Shown here: positions 14,478-25,138 of the stretch, in pieces
How the letters are laid out: every line of letters begins with the position of its first letter
Numbering within the stretch: position 1 is the first letter of the stretch
NCBI GenBank assembly: GCA_037043015.1
Contig: CM073325.1
Location: 14,363,001-14,427,000, forward strand
Length of the DNA stretch: 64,000 bases
DNA from: Bryum argenteum
Taxonomy: Eukaryota > Streptophyta > Bryopsida > Bryales > Bryaceae
Direction: 5' to 3'
The notes under the pieces: model-generated
Database searches by the model: none
The model's input: the letters and a program-made list of their open reading frames with translations, nothing else
What the model was told of the DNA's origin: nothing
Translations under genes and position numbers: made by a program

Positions 14478-17400
14478 ATTTGGACCCTCCAAGTGTGCCT
14501 ATTAGGAACTTTCATCTGCAAGGCTTAATCCACGACCCACTTTGTAATTGGGGTTTAAATCAAGACCCACTTTGTAATTGGGGTTTAAATCAAGACCCAC
14601 TTTGTAATTAGGGTTCAAGTCAAGGTCAGGTCAACTCCAAATGGGCCTTTGGCCAAGTGGCCCTTAAGTTTATCATACATAAGTATTTGTACATATTATA
14701 CATCTTCTTAATCTCAAAATTTAAGAGTTGCTTCACATAAGGGGCCAAGCCATTAATGGGGCGACTTCAATGTAAAATCCTCTCTTGTGATTGGTCTATC
14801 TCTTGAAATTGGCCTTAAGGGCTTTACATGGGGAGTCAAGGCCATTTTTCTCAAATTATAATAGGTGAGGAACAAGTTATGACACAGCCCCTGCTCCAAA
14901 AATTGGGAGATACAAGAATGGAATTGGCCAATTTAATGTGGCCTAGAGGCAGTCTCTTGATTTCATCACAAAATTATTATTTCACTTAAATATAAAATTG
15001 TAGACAAATCAAAAGCATGAAATGTAGCTGAAATTGGCCACATGGGCTTGTCTTTCCTTATATAAGTTGGCTCCAAGGGCTTAACAGTTAACACATGGGG
15101 GACTTAGCGCCCACTTTAAAATGTGTTGAATGTGTTCCCCAAGTGGTCTATTGAGCCAATTGAGCTCAAAATGTGCGTGAATTGACTTGGAGATTTGTTG
15201 GCCTTGACTCCCCATGTAAAGCGTCCCTAAGAATTAGAATTTGTTAAAACAATGTATGTATATATGGACTCATATTATGAAATTTTTGTAAAATGTTACA
15301 GGTGCTTCTTAAAAAACATAAAAGGGAACAAAAATTCTCATTCCACAATGCTATCAAATTGGCGAATGTTTTAAAAGATGTTATAAAAAAGGATGATGCT
15401 AAACTATCATGGTTTGGTCGAGTGCGAAGGAAAACGGGATTGTTGAATCGTAATGTTTCAAAATTTATTCGTAGCGGAACAAAACGATTTGCATCTATGT
15501 CATTTCAAGGACAATCATTTCTCAAACGCCAGTTTAGTAAAGGAGCTTCATCATTTAGAGTTCGAGATTCAGATTCAGATTATGATGAAGATGAAGAGGA
15601 TGAGTATGGATCGTTTAAAAGAACAAAAAGCTTAAAGAGCAATAAAAGCTTTTCTCGAAGCCTAAGTCGTAGCCTAAGCCGTAACACCAAGAGTTTCAAT
15701 AGATCCATTTCAAGAAATACACGCCGTACGGCTCACCATTTAAATTCTGCACTTGTTGGATTCGTCAAGAGCCGACTATTTAGACACATCGAGCTTTTAC
15801 TTATTACTATCAACTTTGTTGTTTTATGTTGTAATACTGCAGACATGTCTGAGAAAGCTGAAACAACAGTTTGTATCCTAAAACTTAGCTTTAGAATCTG
15901 CAATTGGTTTTTGATAAGTTTAATCATCTACACTACTCCCTCCGTCATAGAAAACACCATGATTTACTAAAAATGATTGTTTTTTCTCATGGTCTTGATT
16001 ACTCACTGGATAACTCATTTATATCAAATCTTGGTATTATTGTGAGACGGATGTTTGAACCAAAGCATGGTGTATTTCTGAGACGGAGGGAGCATATGTC
16101 TTTAAAAAAATAAAAAATAAATCCATTGCGTACTTAACAAAAGTTTAGATCATGCATCCGTGGCTTTACAAATTGCTTTCATAGTTGAAATGAGCCTTCG
16201 CGCTATGGCTCATGGATTTAAACGGTACTTTCGTGATGGTAAAAATACAAGACACAAAAATTCTTTACATAAAAAAATCTATCTACTTTGAAATAAATGT
16301 ATGCAATGATGTGAATTTATTTATATGCACAAACTAATTTGAATCTTTCCTCTTGGACAATAGTGATGAATATATTGGATATAGTTGTGGTTTGCTTTTC
16401 ATTTTTGGGAGTTACATCAAAACAATGGGCCAATATCTCGGCAATTAGACTATTGCGCTTCTTCCATAGTCCAAAGCAACAAAAGTTTGGCAAATCGGAC
16501 GAAACTCCATCACCCTTGGTATACACAACTATGATTAAGAAGTAAAGAGAATTGTTGTTTTATTGTGATCAATTTCAATATGAAACATTTAAATCTATAT
16601 TTATACAACATGCTTTATATAATTTATTTTTAGAAAAATTATTGCTTCTTATATTTGGATGCAAAGTATTTTTCATTTTTTTTATTTTCTTTTTAAAAAT
16701 TTCGGGAATGATGTGGTTGGAAGGCTTTTCAATTTTGGTAAATTCAGTTTGTCTAACTCCTATAAGTCCCTAGTGTTGAAAAACAACATTTTGGAGGAAG
16801 AGTTGAAACTTTGAAGAGTCATTACCTCTTTATTTTGGATGAAAATACTTGGGTTGGGTCACAAATCAAGTCTAGTTTGTGTGATAAAAATTGCGGATTA
16901 AGTATGTGGCATACACTTTAGTGAAGGCAACTTGTGTTTTTGGGTTTTCAAACTAGAGGCATGTTTAACCATTGCAAGCCAATTATGTAAAGTCTTATTT
17001 AGAATTTTGTGAGTCTTCTATACATAAGTATGATCTTAAGATGAATTCCAACAACTTTCTATTTAGAATATTTTGAACCCAACTTAGTATTGGATTTACT
17101 AAGATGTTTCTAAAACGAGAACACTTGACAAGTACATGTTTTTTGAGGAGTTGTATCTCCTTCATCCATTGCTACATGGAACTTTATTTGTTAGGTTGAA
17201 TTCCCATTTGAGTCTAGTACTTGCGGTAAGAACATTATCTTGATTCAAGATGTGAGGAAGATGTCGTCTTCGTTTTAGTGCAAAGGATCTTGTTTTAGAC
17301 TATTCTTCCTTTGCAATATTTTTGTCAATTTTCTCCGTTGCAAGGTTATTAATTGAGTTGGGATATTTTTTTGATGATATTTTTTGGTGCAAGAATGTTT

Positions 17401-20400
17401 TTGAAATGAAGATGAACAACTTTTTAGTCAATGATTTTCTCATTGTAGTAGCTTATTTGGTAGAATTTCCACTCAAAAGTGCAATTGATAAAAATTTGTA
17501 GCGTAAATTGCGTACTAATACGTTACAATCTTGGAGTCTATGAGGCTTCATGACTCAAATTATGGTCCTTATGATCTAAAACAAGTTTATTACAACTTTG
17601 TGCGGTTGAGATCAAAATAGGTTGTCTTCATTTTCATCTATGACACTTATTTTGAGAGTGTGTTTTTTGGCGAAAGGTGTCCAAGGACATGTAGGGGTTA
17701 AGTTGTTCATTGTAGCCCATTGTGAAAAGATCTTAAAAATGATAGTATAATGTTGAATTTTGGGAATATGATTGAATTTTATTCTTATAGTTTAGATGCA
17801 ATATTGTAAAGAATTTTCATTTAAATTCTTATTTCTTAAATTTGTTTTATCTTGACGTTAATGTTTGAACAACCTTCTTGATTGTGTTGTAAGAAACGTA
17901 TTTGAATCTTGATTCTAAGAATTATTTTATCACTATACATGCAAATTATTCCCATTCCAACTTTTATTTTGTTGTTATTTTGTGTAAATGAAAATTTCAG
18001 CGGGTGGTTTTCAAATTTTATAAAAGAGAGGGTGATCTACTAAAAATAGGTATAGAAAAAAAAATCAAGGGTGCTTTGTAATGGCACTTGAGGTGCTATT
18101 GTGAAAGCATTATTAAAATATCTGCCACCAGAATGGCACTTTTTGTCAACATGACACTTTTTAGTCTTTAAATTTGGCACATGGAACATTGGCACCATGA
18201 CAAATCGCCCAAGTCTACAACTATATTCACAAGAATATATTCACAATTTCAATTTCCCTTTGTATTCTTTGTAGTAATAGTTTTTTTATTTTTTATTTTT
18301 TTGGTTTTATATATTCTAAACATACATATGAAAAGCAACAACACCATCTCAACAAGAAATCAAACTATATCAGAGGAGCACTCCATGCAACAATTCTATT
18401 ATGTGTATGATACATACATACAAATTTAATAATACCATATAGATTTATTCAAGTTTACCATAAGTGTAGTTATATTTTCTCTATACAATTGTTGAATGAT
18501 TTTTGATATCCCAGGCATTATGTATACGAAGTTTCAGCATCTTGGGAAGCCTTGCATTCTTCTATATGTTGCTTACAGTAGTTTTTAGTATTATCGCTAT
18601 GGAATTATACAGCGGAGAATTTGATAAATTTCCTGAAGGCAGTCCTCGGGAAAACTATGACAGCTTCTATAATGCGGCCATAACTTGGTTTACGATATCA
18701 ACAGGGGAGAGTTGGATTAATCAACTTTGGAATGCCATGCGTCCACAAGTACGCTATAGGTCATTATTTATTGGTTACAATGCAAATTTTCTCCTTGTAA
18801 TGAATATCTAATAAATGGATATTTAATAATTTCCTTTTAAGAATCAGATTAAATGTGAATCTTTCTTCTAACCAAGATCACCACATAATTATTTTTAAAA
18901 TTTCATTTTTCACTTTCAATAGGTGGGTATCTCCATACCTTTTTATAGCTTATTTTATGATAACAACATACGTTTTGATCAATCTCATTATTGCTGTAAT
19001 TCTTGAGCAAACAGAACTTACAGATAATCAAAAGAAACAAATCCAAAAAGTAAGCAATACAAAGTAATTCACTACCTTGCAAATTTTCGAAAGTGAATGT
19101 TCATAGAGAAATAAATACCAAATATTCCAAATATAGTAATATAACATCTAAAGGTTTAAATAATATTAAGAATTAAATACTTCAAACAACTTATAAGTTT
19201 GTTTCAGTATTACTGTAAACATTATTCAAGTCATAATTGCCATTATAGAGTCTTGAACGATATATTGTTTATGATTCTCTATTTTTTTGAGTATATACCT
19301 GTATAAAAACTTTACTTCAGTATATTACTAATTGACAGCGAGAATACTTGAAATATTTGCGAACAACACATAGTAGTGCAAAATCATTAAGAACTGGTGA
19401 TTGGGTGATTGGTGCACTAGAAGGTACACAAGCAAGTGTAGACAAATTAAAAAGAAACCTTAGTGTTATGGTTCCCGTTTCAAAAATTGTAAAGCGTGTA
19501 AATATTCCTTCAAAATCACATGAAACACCTTTACAAGAAGATGTTGAGAAATCATCTTATGCTACAATTGATATTGAACCTACTTCAAAGGAACAACAAA
19601 TAGAATCAAACATGAATCCATTTGGAAAAGGCAACAATGAAAATCAAGAGAATATAAGTAAAAAGAAATACTCTACAAACTCAATACAACAAGATGGTCA
19701 AGGATTCAGGCCAGCCCGTCTCAGTAGGCCACGTTCAAGTGCCATTTTGCAGTCTATTTTGGAAATTCCCGATAAGAAGAAAAAAACAAGCTTCCAACAT
19801 GGTTCAATGATCACAGACATTAATACGCCATTGCGTAGAGAACGTGCGTCTTTGGATCCACAATTGTTGAGTAAGCCAAGGACAAGTATTGCTCCAATTG
19901 ATGCAGCAAGTTTGAGTGCAATTTTGAGGCGAAGTAGTTATACTCAAGTCTTGACTCCATCTGATTCTCGACTAATACCATATTCTATTAGGCCACGACG
20001 ACCAAGCAAAAATGCGACTCAAATCTTTGTAGGAGCTGGATTTGCAAACACAACAACCCGTCAAGATTTCAATGAAGAAAAAACAGCTCTTCAAAGTGCT
20101 ATGTTAGCATTAGCTCATAACTTGAGTTCACCTGTTGGTATTAGAGAAGAGGAACATGATATATCTAATCCTTCAAGAGAATCACAAACACCACTAACTA
20201 ATTCTTCTCGTCTACACACAATTAACGAAGATGCTACGAAGAATTACACTGAAGAAAAAATCAACACTTCTAGTACAAAGCCAAAAATTGATCTCTACCA
20301 CTCATTATCTATGCGAGGGTCTAGCCAGAGAATTTCTTTTAATTTGGAAGATTATGAAGGACTTGATATTAAATATAGGGACGTTCCTTGGTATTTTTCT

Positions 20401-23400
20401 GATGAGTCTCTATTTATATTTAAGAGTAATGGTCCCACGCGTAAATTTCTTGTACTTTTTGTTGAAAACATATGGTATAAGCGATTTATAATGGCATGTG
20501 CGATTGTTGCTGTTTATATTGTAACCCAATTAAACCCAGCAGGATTTATTGATAGTGTTCCAATAGACCTAATGGATCGATTCCTTCTTTTTGTAAGTTT
20601 TCACACCTTATAACAAATATAAAATTTCAAAACCCTCAAGTTGAATATACATTTTTGATAAATCATAATGATATAAAAAATTAGAATCATGATCTAGATT
20701 GATACATGTATACAAACATAAAGGTTAATAGTTTCATATGATCTTGTTCAATAGTAATTTTTATACCTTACACTCACATAAGTTTTTAATAGACATTTAC
20801 AATGGATGTATCTATGAAAAGTGTAGCATATGGAGTTATATTCACCCCAGAAGCATATCTTGGAGACCCTTTCAATATAATTGATGTTTGTAATATGTTT
20901 TTTCAATGGGTGGGATTTAATCCTCCATCGGAAGCTTATAGTCGAATAGTACATATTATGAATACGATTAGAGGAACTCGTTTCATACCCAGAATTCATG
21001 GATTGCGAATACTTGTATCTACAATATTACACACAATGCCTGCAGTGGCATCTATGTTTGGATTTATTCTTGTGATATATTTCATATTTGCAACTATAGG
21101 TATTCAAATGTTCAAGGGTCGCTTTGCTGCATGTACGGACCTTTCAGTGAAAAATCGAGGAGAATGTGTTGGGTCATTTGTAAATGAACTTGGACTACGT
21201 TCCCAACGAGTTTGGATGAATCCAAATCGCTTACATTTTGATTATTTTGGGGCGGCAATGTTATCATTGTTTGTTGCTTCAACAACCGATGCTTGGATTC
21301 AATACTTTCTTCATATATCACAAGACATCCCGGACACATTATATGATAATCCAATAACAAACAATAAACCATATAATGCAGCTTTTTTTGTCATTTTCAT
21401 CATTATTACCAATTGGCTTGTAATTCGGCTTTTGATTGGAGTATTTATTGATCAATTTGGCATTATATCAGGATCTAAGTTGTTAACTGAACGTCAAAAG
21501 CTTTGGAGAGATATGAATAGAATTGTGCAAAGCTTAAAACCCAAAAAATTACCTTTAATCCCTCAAAGTCCAATAAAACAATATTGCTACAAATTGGTGC
21601 ATTTTTCGGATTGGTTTAGACGAATAATGGTTACCATACTTTTAGCAAATTATATTGTCTTTATGTCTCAAGACTATACTGGTCATACAACTTCTGCATT
21701 TAAAATTACAGAATTGGGCTTTGTAATTGTATATTGGATTGAAGCAATATTGAAATTTATTGGGAATCATGTAAGGCTTTCTTTCATCAAGCTATTATCT
21801 ATGCTTTCTTTAACTAATAGATTTCTCTTAGTTTTCTATGTATATACATTTTTAACTTATATGAGTTGATATTTTAATGGTTTATAAACAAGTTTATGTT
21901 TGTAAAAAATTGGGGCACATGTTATTGAAAAGAAATGATAATTTAACGATTCAATTGCCTAAACTTTTGTCTAATTATAATTGGACAAATCATACTAAGC
22001 GATTGATGATCAATGTTGCTTTGTAGTTTCATGACTGGTATCGAGATTGGTGGAACGTGGTTGAATTCATCCTTGTCTTAGGATCAACTTGTTGTTTATT
22101 CCCAACAATTGGAAGTACACAGGCTGAATGGGGGCACATGTTTTATCTTTTACGCATATTTAGAGTGATAAGATATTTACCGAATTTGAGCGAATTGGTT
22201 CATACTATCTTAGTTAGTTTGCCATCACTAATATATGTCGTGGAACTACTTATGATATGGCTAATTGAATTTGCCATGATTTTCTATCAATCATTTCCTT
22301 ATGTAAATTATGGTACATGTATAAACAAAAATGTGAATTTTGAAAGATTTCTTCCTTCTTTTATATTTAGTTTTCAGGTAATATATGTATTCAATTGATA
22401 TTTAATGTACTATGCTACCATTTACTAGGTTTTGGTTTAAAATTTGCATGGTATAAATCACTTATTGTGACATATGTTGCTTAAAAAATGAAACAAATAC
22501 TTTGATAGATTCGTTACTTAACATTGACTTCTCTAAGCCAATTAGTATAGAAATTAATAAAAATCCAATTTATATCTCACATTTTGAATTGATAATGAAT
22601 GTTATAGGCTACTACTCTTGATAATTGGTCTTGTGTTATGTTGGAACTTATGCAAGAACAACCTTATTGTATAGCTTCAACCGGGTATCATGATAGCTCG
22701 TGTGGGATTGCTGAAAGTGCAATTGCTTATTTTGTCTTAATTGTGTACATTTTGTCCCACATTATTACAAATTTGTTTATTGCTCAAATTATTGATACAA
22801 TTACATTTGGATTATTGAATGAAGATTCAATGATAACGCCTAAGCATTTAACTGGCTATCAAATACTTTGGGCTCAACCAAGCTATGATCCATTGTACGT
22901 ATATATAAAATGAAGAAACTGCTAACTTTTTATTAATATTGTTTTTTAATTAAAGACTTCTATGATATTGATCAAGGGAACGTACTCAAAACCCACAGTG
23001 TACCAAACCACTTAATAGGCCAATATCTCAATGAAAAAGATTCTAGCCTTCAAGTCCATTTCCTTATTTATCCCAAACATAGATTCTAGGGTGGAGAATC
23101 TTGTGAACACGTACTACTATGTTAGAAAATCATAAGTATTCTATACGACAAAAAAATATGTCTTTACCATCACATATCTCCCACAAGCTTTGCACAATTC
23201 ATCCAAAAATACCCAACTCGTAATAAATAACCATTTAACCTTAATTTTGTGATTCTTGAGCACCTTATCACGATGATAGTAGCTTTAACTGACTAAGAAA
23301 AAATCATTAAGCTACATAGGAATACTATATTTTTTTTTTTTGTGTGCAATATTTTTAAATGATAAGTGTAAAATACTATTTAGAAGTTAAAAGTCATGTT

Positions 23401-25138
23401 CCAAAATTACTTTTAAAATAAGACTCACAAAAGTATTGGTTCTAAACAGATGTAAAGGATATATTGGTTTGCATAAGTTGCGAGATTTTGTATATGATTT
23501 GGGAACCCCCCTTGGTCGTAGGCACAATGCTCCAGCAAAATGGTTTGTCTCTAACAATTTAATAATATAATGATCATAAAAATGAAGAAGTCTACAAGAA
23601 AACTGATCTTTTATGCTTTGGCAACAACTAATGAGTATATTACTAGTTCTAAATTTAAAATACTGATTGATTGGTATATTAGTATAAAAGATTGTGTGTT
23701 ATGACTATTTCATAATGACTCAAACATTTATGATAAGTCAAAATGTGTTGCTTATGATTGGTTTGAGTCATTGTAGACTAGTTACAAAATACAATTCTAT
23801 TAATGATACCAATTAGTATGTATTATATAAAAGTTCACAATATCAACAATATGCATTAATAAGGAATGATTCATAAGAACTAAATTTAAGAAAAAATGAG
23901 AAACAAAGTTTACCAAATTCACCTCTCAACACAAAATATTCAGAAGAGCTTGTCGAAATTAATATATAATTCAAGCATCATTCATTGATATTTTAAACTT
24001 AACTTTGGATACATGCAAATGCCTTTAACCCCTAAAGGTTCTTGATGCAAAATTGTAAAAATGGACATTCCCTTACTTCAGGCCTAGAAACTCCCAATCT
24101 AAGAATTATTTGGAAGATCCAACCGTAGGATCTTGAAGTTAACTCAACCTTTCACTCACTTGCCAAAATTGAACCGTTGATTCTTCTTCATTTGTGAGAT
24201 TATAATGGTCAAAGTTGGCTAAATTTTGGACTCCAAAAAGCAGTTTTCGCTTTCCTGGACCTTTAGGAGTTGAACATGAGAAGAAAAGTTTAATAAGGTT
24301 TAATTCATGATACAACAGAAACAAATGCTTTTAGTCCAATCCAAAATAAATAAAACATTTTTCTGCAAACAATTTTCACATAATTTATTTGTGTAAGTTT
24401 AGTTGTGAATGGCAAAAATATTATCAACTAAATTTATAAATTTCATGATTTACTCTGTAGTATTGAAAATATCATCTGGAAAATACAAACCCACAAAGGC
24501 GGTTTTAAGTGAACAAACAATACCTTCATGATATACACAAATGGACTTATTACGTTAAAGTTCTTTATCAATTAGGTTTTACTAGTATATGGAGAATGAA
24601 TTAATTAAATATTTTCTTTAACTTGCTTAATGTTTCAGGTTTAGATTTATTCAATATGAAGTTTATAATTTTCATGTATATAATAAAGGTATTCCGTTTC
24701 GAAATTTATTGGAAACACTCGTGTTGTACAAGGTTGGATCACAAGTAAGTCTTTTTTTATAGAAACATTTGTCCAAACATGTATATATATATATAGATGC
24801 AACAATTTGCTCTCATTTTAAATTTGCAAAAGTATATACCTTCTAATGATGAAATTACTGAACATCACTAAATAATTCACCTTCATATACAACAGGGTCT
24901 TATTTTAGCTCTTCGAATAGAACGTGAAAAACAGTTGAAAGAAATATTTAGGACAGGAGCTGCAATAGTGATTCAATCTCACATTAGAAGATTCCTTGTA
25001 CAAAAGGGTTTTGTGGTTTCGCATCCATTAGTATATGAGGAAGAGGAAGTGTATGATTATGAAGATGAAGATAGTGTAGAAAGGTTAAAGAAAAAATTTA
25101 TGGCTAGATTGAAAGTATTGTTAATTACTGGTAGATAG
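2785..25138 (+). CDS. Four-domain voltage-gated cation (probable Ca2+) channel alpha subunit, multi-exon gene
   Basis: This is a plasma- or ciliary-membrane channel of the Cav/Cch1/NALCN superfamily, with four S1-S6 repeats, a pore loop in each, and a calmodulin-type IQ motif near the C-terminus. Phase-consistent exons: 2785-4231, 8601-9071, about 9655-9905, 10486-10610, 10741-10875, 11100-11217, 11393-11507, 11771-11895, 12498-12681, 12864-12935, 13333-13399, 13620-13723, 15302-15872, 16149-16238, 16364-16518, 18515-18759, 18923-19049, 19339-20592, 20793-21770, 22027-22377, 22608-22894, 23450-23542, 24639-24744, 24896-25138. Total is about 2,500 residues, in the range of Cav alpha-1 subunits. 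All junctions after exon 3 keep frame; the exon 2/3 junction is not settled, and small exons could hide in the long introns (4232-8600, 16519-18514). The first ATG of the long frame is at 2785. Pore residues E, E, D, D suggest Ca2+ selectivity. Four-domain channels are absent from flowering plants. I see no disabling mutation, but expression is unknown. Confidence 0.9.
4232..8600 (+). other. Long intron 1 of the channel gene (inferred)
   Basis: This is 4.4 kb of A+T-rich sequence with no convincing coding exon. It includes a member of a dispersed repeat family at about 5750-5960 (related copies near 14080, 34110 and 57590) and a short degenerate repeat at about 8055-8125 built from 'TTGGGCTGCAA'-like units. 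If exon 1 belongs to another gene, this stretch would be intergenic. Confidence 0.4.
8601..9905 (+). CDS. Channel gene exons 2-3: acidic N-terminal cytoplasmic region before domain I
   Basis: The first piece (8601 to about 9071) encodes an acidic, Pro- and Trp-rich segment with two 'SWWPT' repeats and a basic, Ser/Arg-rich tail. The second (about 9655-9905) encodes a Glu/Asp-rich stretch ending in a helix with LTLKRLL, which joins in phase 0 to the exon at 10486 just before S1. The strongest donor of the first piece (GTAAAA at 9072) is in the wrong phase for the nearest acceptor at 9661. An internal acceptor near 9676, an earlier donor, or an unseen exon would fix it. A Tourist-like element lies between them at 9152-9324. 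Confidence 0.6.
9152..9324. mobile_element. Tourist-like (PIF/Harbinger-type) MITE, 173 bp
   Basis: Terminal inverted repeats begin GGGAC and share AGTCAAGCCGAGC at their inner ends. The element is flanked on both sides by TTA (9149-9151, 9325-9327), the usual target of PIF/Harbinger elements. It lies in a channel-gene intron. The TIR resembles the elements at 14819 and 37919. Confidence 0.75.
10265..10341 (+). repeat. A/G low-complexity tract
   Basis: This almost pure purine run is mostly A with interspersed G, in the intron before the domain I pre-S1 exon. Its long frames on either strand are compositional artefacts. Confidence 0.9.
10486..13723 (+). CDS. Channel gene domain I exons (S1-S6 with TFEGW pore)
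   Basis: Nine exons give one complete channel repeat. The pre-S1 segment HPARKILFKYLFSQ ends exon 10486-10610. S1 (YCLLIIITTHLVILIEK) follows in 10741-10875 across an AT-AC intron. S2 (IECGLRIFTLGL) and S3 (LDLIIVIDSW) are in 11100-11217. S4 with four spaced arginines (FRFATLRAFRALLAVRH) is in 11393-11507, and S5 in 11771-11895. A Cys-rich turret is in 12498-12681. 'GISNFDAFPQAILLLFQ' in 12864-12935 precedes the pore TFEGW in 13333-13399. S6 is in 13620-13723. The turret and the 'GI-NFD' pore approach are typical of Cav channels rather than of plant TPC1 or cyclic-nucleotide-gated channels. All junctions preserve phase. Confidence 0.88.
10611..10740 (+). other. AT-AC (U12-type) intron at the start of domain I S1
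   Basis: This 130-bp intron cannot be removed with GT-AG sites: the S1 frame carries an in-frame TGA at 10728-10730 and no AG lies between it and the S1 codons. The sequence instead reads ATATCCTTAC at the 5' end (consensus ATATCCTT), TTCCTTGAC at 10722-10730 (exact U12 branch-site consensus TTCCTTRAC), and AC at 10739-10740. The branch adenosine (10729) is about 11 nt from the 3' splice site, the normal U12 spacing. Joining 10610 to 10741 restores frame exactly (CA plus A makes Gln). Confidence 0.88.
12999..13145. repeat. Imperfect inverted repeat (foldback element) in channel intron
   Basis: The left arm begins CATGGTTGTCAT and includes ATTTCATGTCCTATA. The right arm carries the reverse complement with several mismatches, ending ATGACAACCATG. 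It lies between the exons for the domain I pore approach and the pore itself. No clear target duplication was seen; it is probably an old foldback MITE. Confidence 0.6.
13345..13347 (+). other. Selectivity-filter Glu of domain I (TFEGW)
   Basis: The GAA codon lies in the TFEGW motif, at the position of the first filter glutamate in Cav channels. The other three positions are GAG at 18707-18709 (TGESW), GAT at 21288-21290 (TTDAW) and GAT at 22620-22622 (TLDNW), giving E-E-D-D. Confidence 0.85.
14418..14470 (+). repeat. Poly(T) run of about 50 bases
   Basis: This uninterrupted T run is in the intron upstream of the I-II linker exon. It may be the tail of a minus-strand retroposon or a simple microsatellite. 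Assembly length here is likely unreliable. Confidence 0.9.
14534..14621 (+). repeat. 30-bp tandem repeat, about three copies
   Basis: Units of GACCCACTTTGTAATTGGGG followed by TTTAAATCAA are repeated head to tail; the third copy has diverged. The repeat sits just upstream of the Tourist-like element at 14819, in a channel-gene intron. Confidence 0.85.
14819..15227. mobile_element. Tourist-like MITE, about 409 bp
   Basis: Terminal inverted repeats contain TTTACATGGGGAGTCAAGGC, and the element is flanked by TAA on both sides (14816-14818, 15228-15230). It ends 74 bp before the I-II linker exon of the channel gene. A homologous copy of nearly the same length lies at 37919-38328. Confidence 0.8.
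15302..19049 (+). CDS. Channel gene I-II linker and domain II exons (TGESW pore)
   Basis: Exon 15302-15872 carries a basic I-II linker with a short acidic patch, a repeated Ser/Arg segment (FSRSLSRSLSRN), and S1 (HIELLLITINFVVLCC). S2 with the usual glutamate (FIVEMSLR) is in 16149-16238. S3 and a short S4 (ISAIRLLRFF, only two arginines) are in 16364-16518. S5 and pore TGESW are in 18515-18759; S6 is in 18923-19049. Phases agree if exon 18515 uses the donor at 18760; the GTACGC donor at 18749 would break frame. The 2-kb intron between S4 and S5 might hide a small exon. Intron 13724-15301 holds a poly(T) run and a Tourist-like element; intron 15873-16148 holds a Stowaway-like element. Confidence 0.85.
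15936..16092. mobile_element. Stowaway-like MITE, 157 bp
   Basis: The ends carry the hallmark Stowaway terminus CTCCCTCCGTC (15936-15946 and its reverse complement at 16082-16092), continuing as an imperfect TIR through ACACCATG. TA abuts the left end; on the right, TA is two bases away (16095-16096). It sits in the short intron between domain II S1 and S2. Confidence 0.85.
19339..21770 (+). CDS. Channel gene II-III linker, domain III and domain IV S1-S2 (TTDAW pore)
   Basis: Exon 19339-20592 encodes a long, Ser/Thr- and Arg-rich II-III linker, with three recurring RPR/KPR-type motifs each followed by Ser and 'AIL' or 'SAIL', then domain III S1 (FIMACAIVAVYIV). Exon 20793-21770 completes the repeat: S2, S3 (FNIIDVCNMFF), S4 (RIVHIMNTIRGTRFIPRI), S5, pore ASTTDAW, S6, the III-IV linker (LTERQKLW, LKPKKLP) and domain IV S1-S2. 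The linker resembles the conserved III-IV linker of Cav and fungal Cch1 channels. Both junctions are phase 0. The filter residue is Asp (GAT at 21288). Confidence 0.88.
22027..22894 (+). CDS. Channel gene domain IV S3-S6 exons (TLDNW pore)
   Basis: Exon 22027-22377 encodes S3 (WNVVEFILVLGS), S4 with three arginines at every third position (RIFRVIR) and S5. Exon 22608-22894 begins with the pore ATTLDNW, continues through a Cys-containing loop typical of the domain IV pore, and ends after S6 (IITNLFIAQIIDTI) and the start of the cytoplasmic tail. It ends in phase 2 and joins the EF-hand-like exon at 23450. The filter residue is Asp (GAT at 22620). Confidence 0.88.
23450..25138 (+). CDS. Channel gene C-terminal exons: EF-hand-like/pre-IQ region and IQ motif
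   Basis: Three short exons give the proximal tail. 23450-23542 encodes GYIGLHKLRDFVYDLGTPLG, matching the Cav segment in which 'PLG' ends the post-EF-hand helix. 24639-24744 encodes the next, pre-IQ, helix. 24896-25138 contains the IQ motif IQSHIRRFLVQK inside a basic helix, then a Glu/Asp-rich patch and a short basic end before TAG. In animal Cav channels this region binds calmodulin and mediates Ca2+-dependent inactivation and facilitation; the same role here is inferred. The phases (2, 2, 0) join perfectly to domain IV. Confidence 0.85.
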
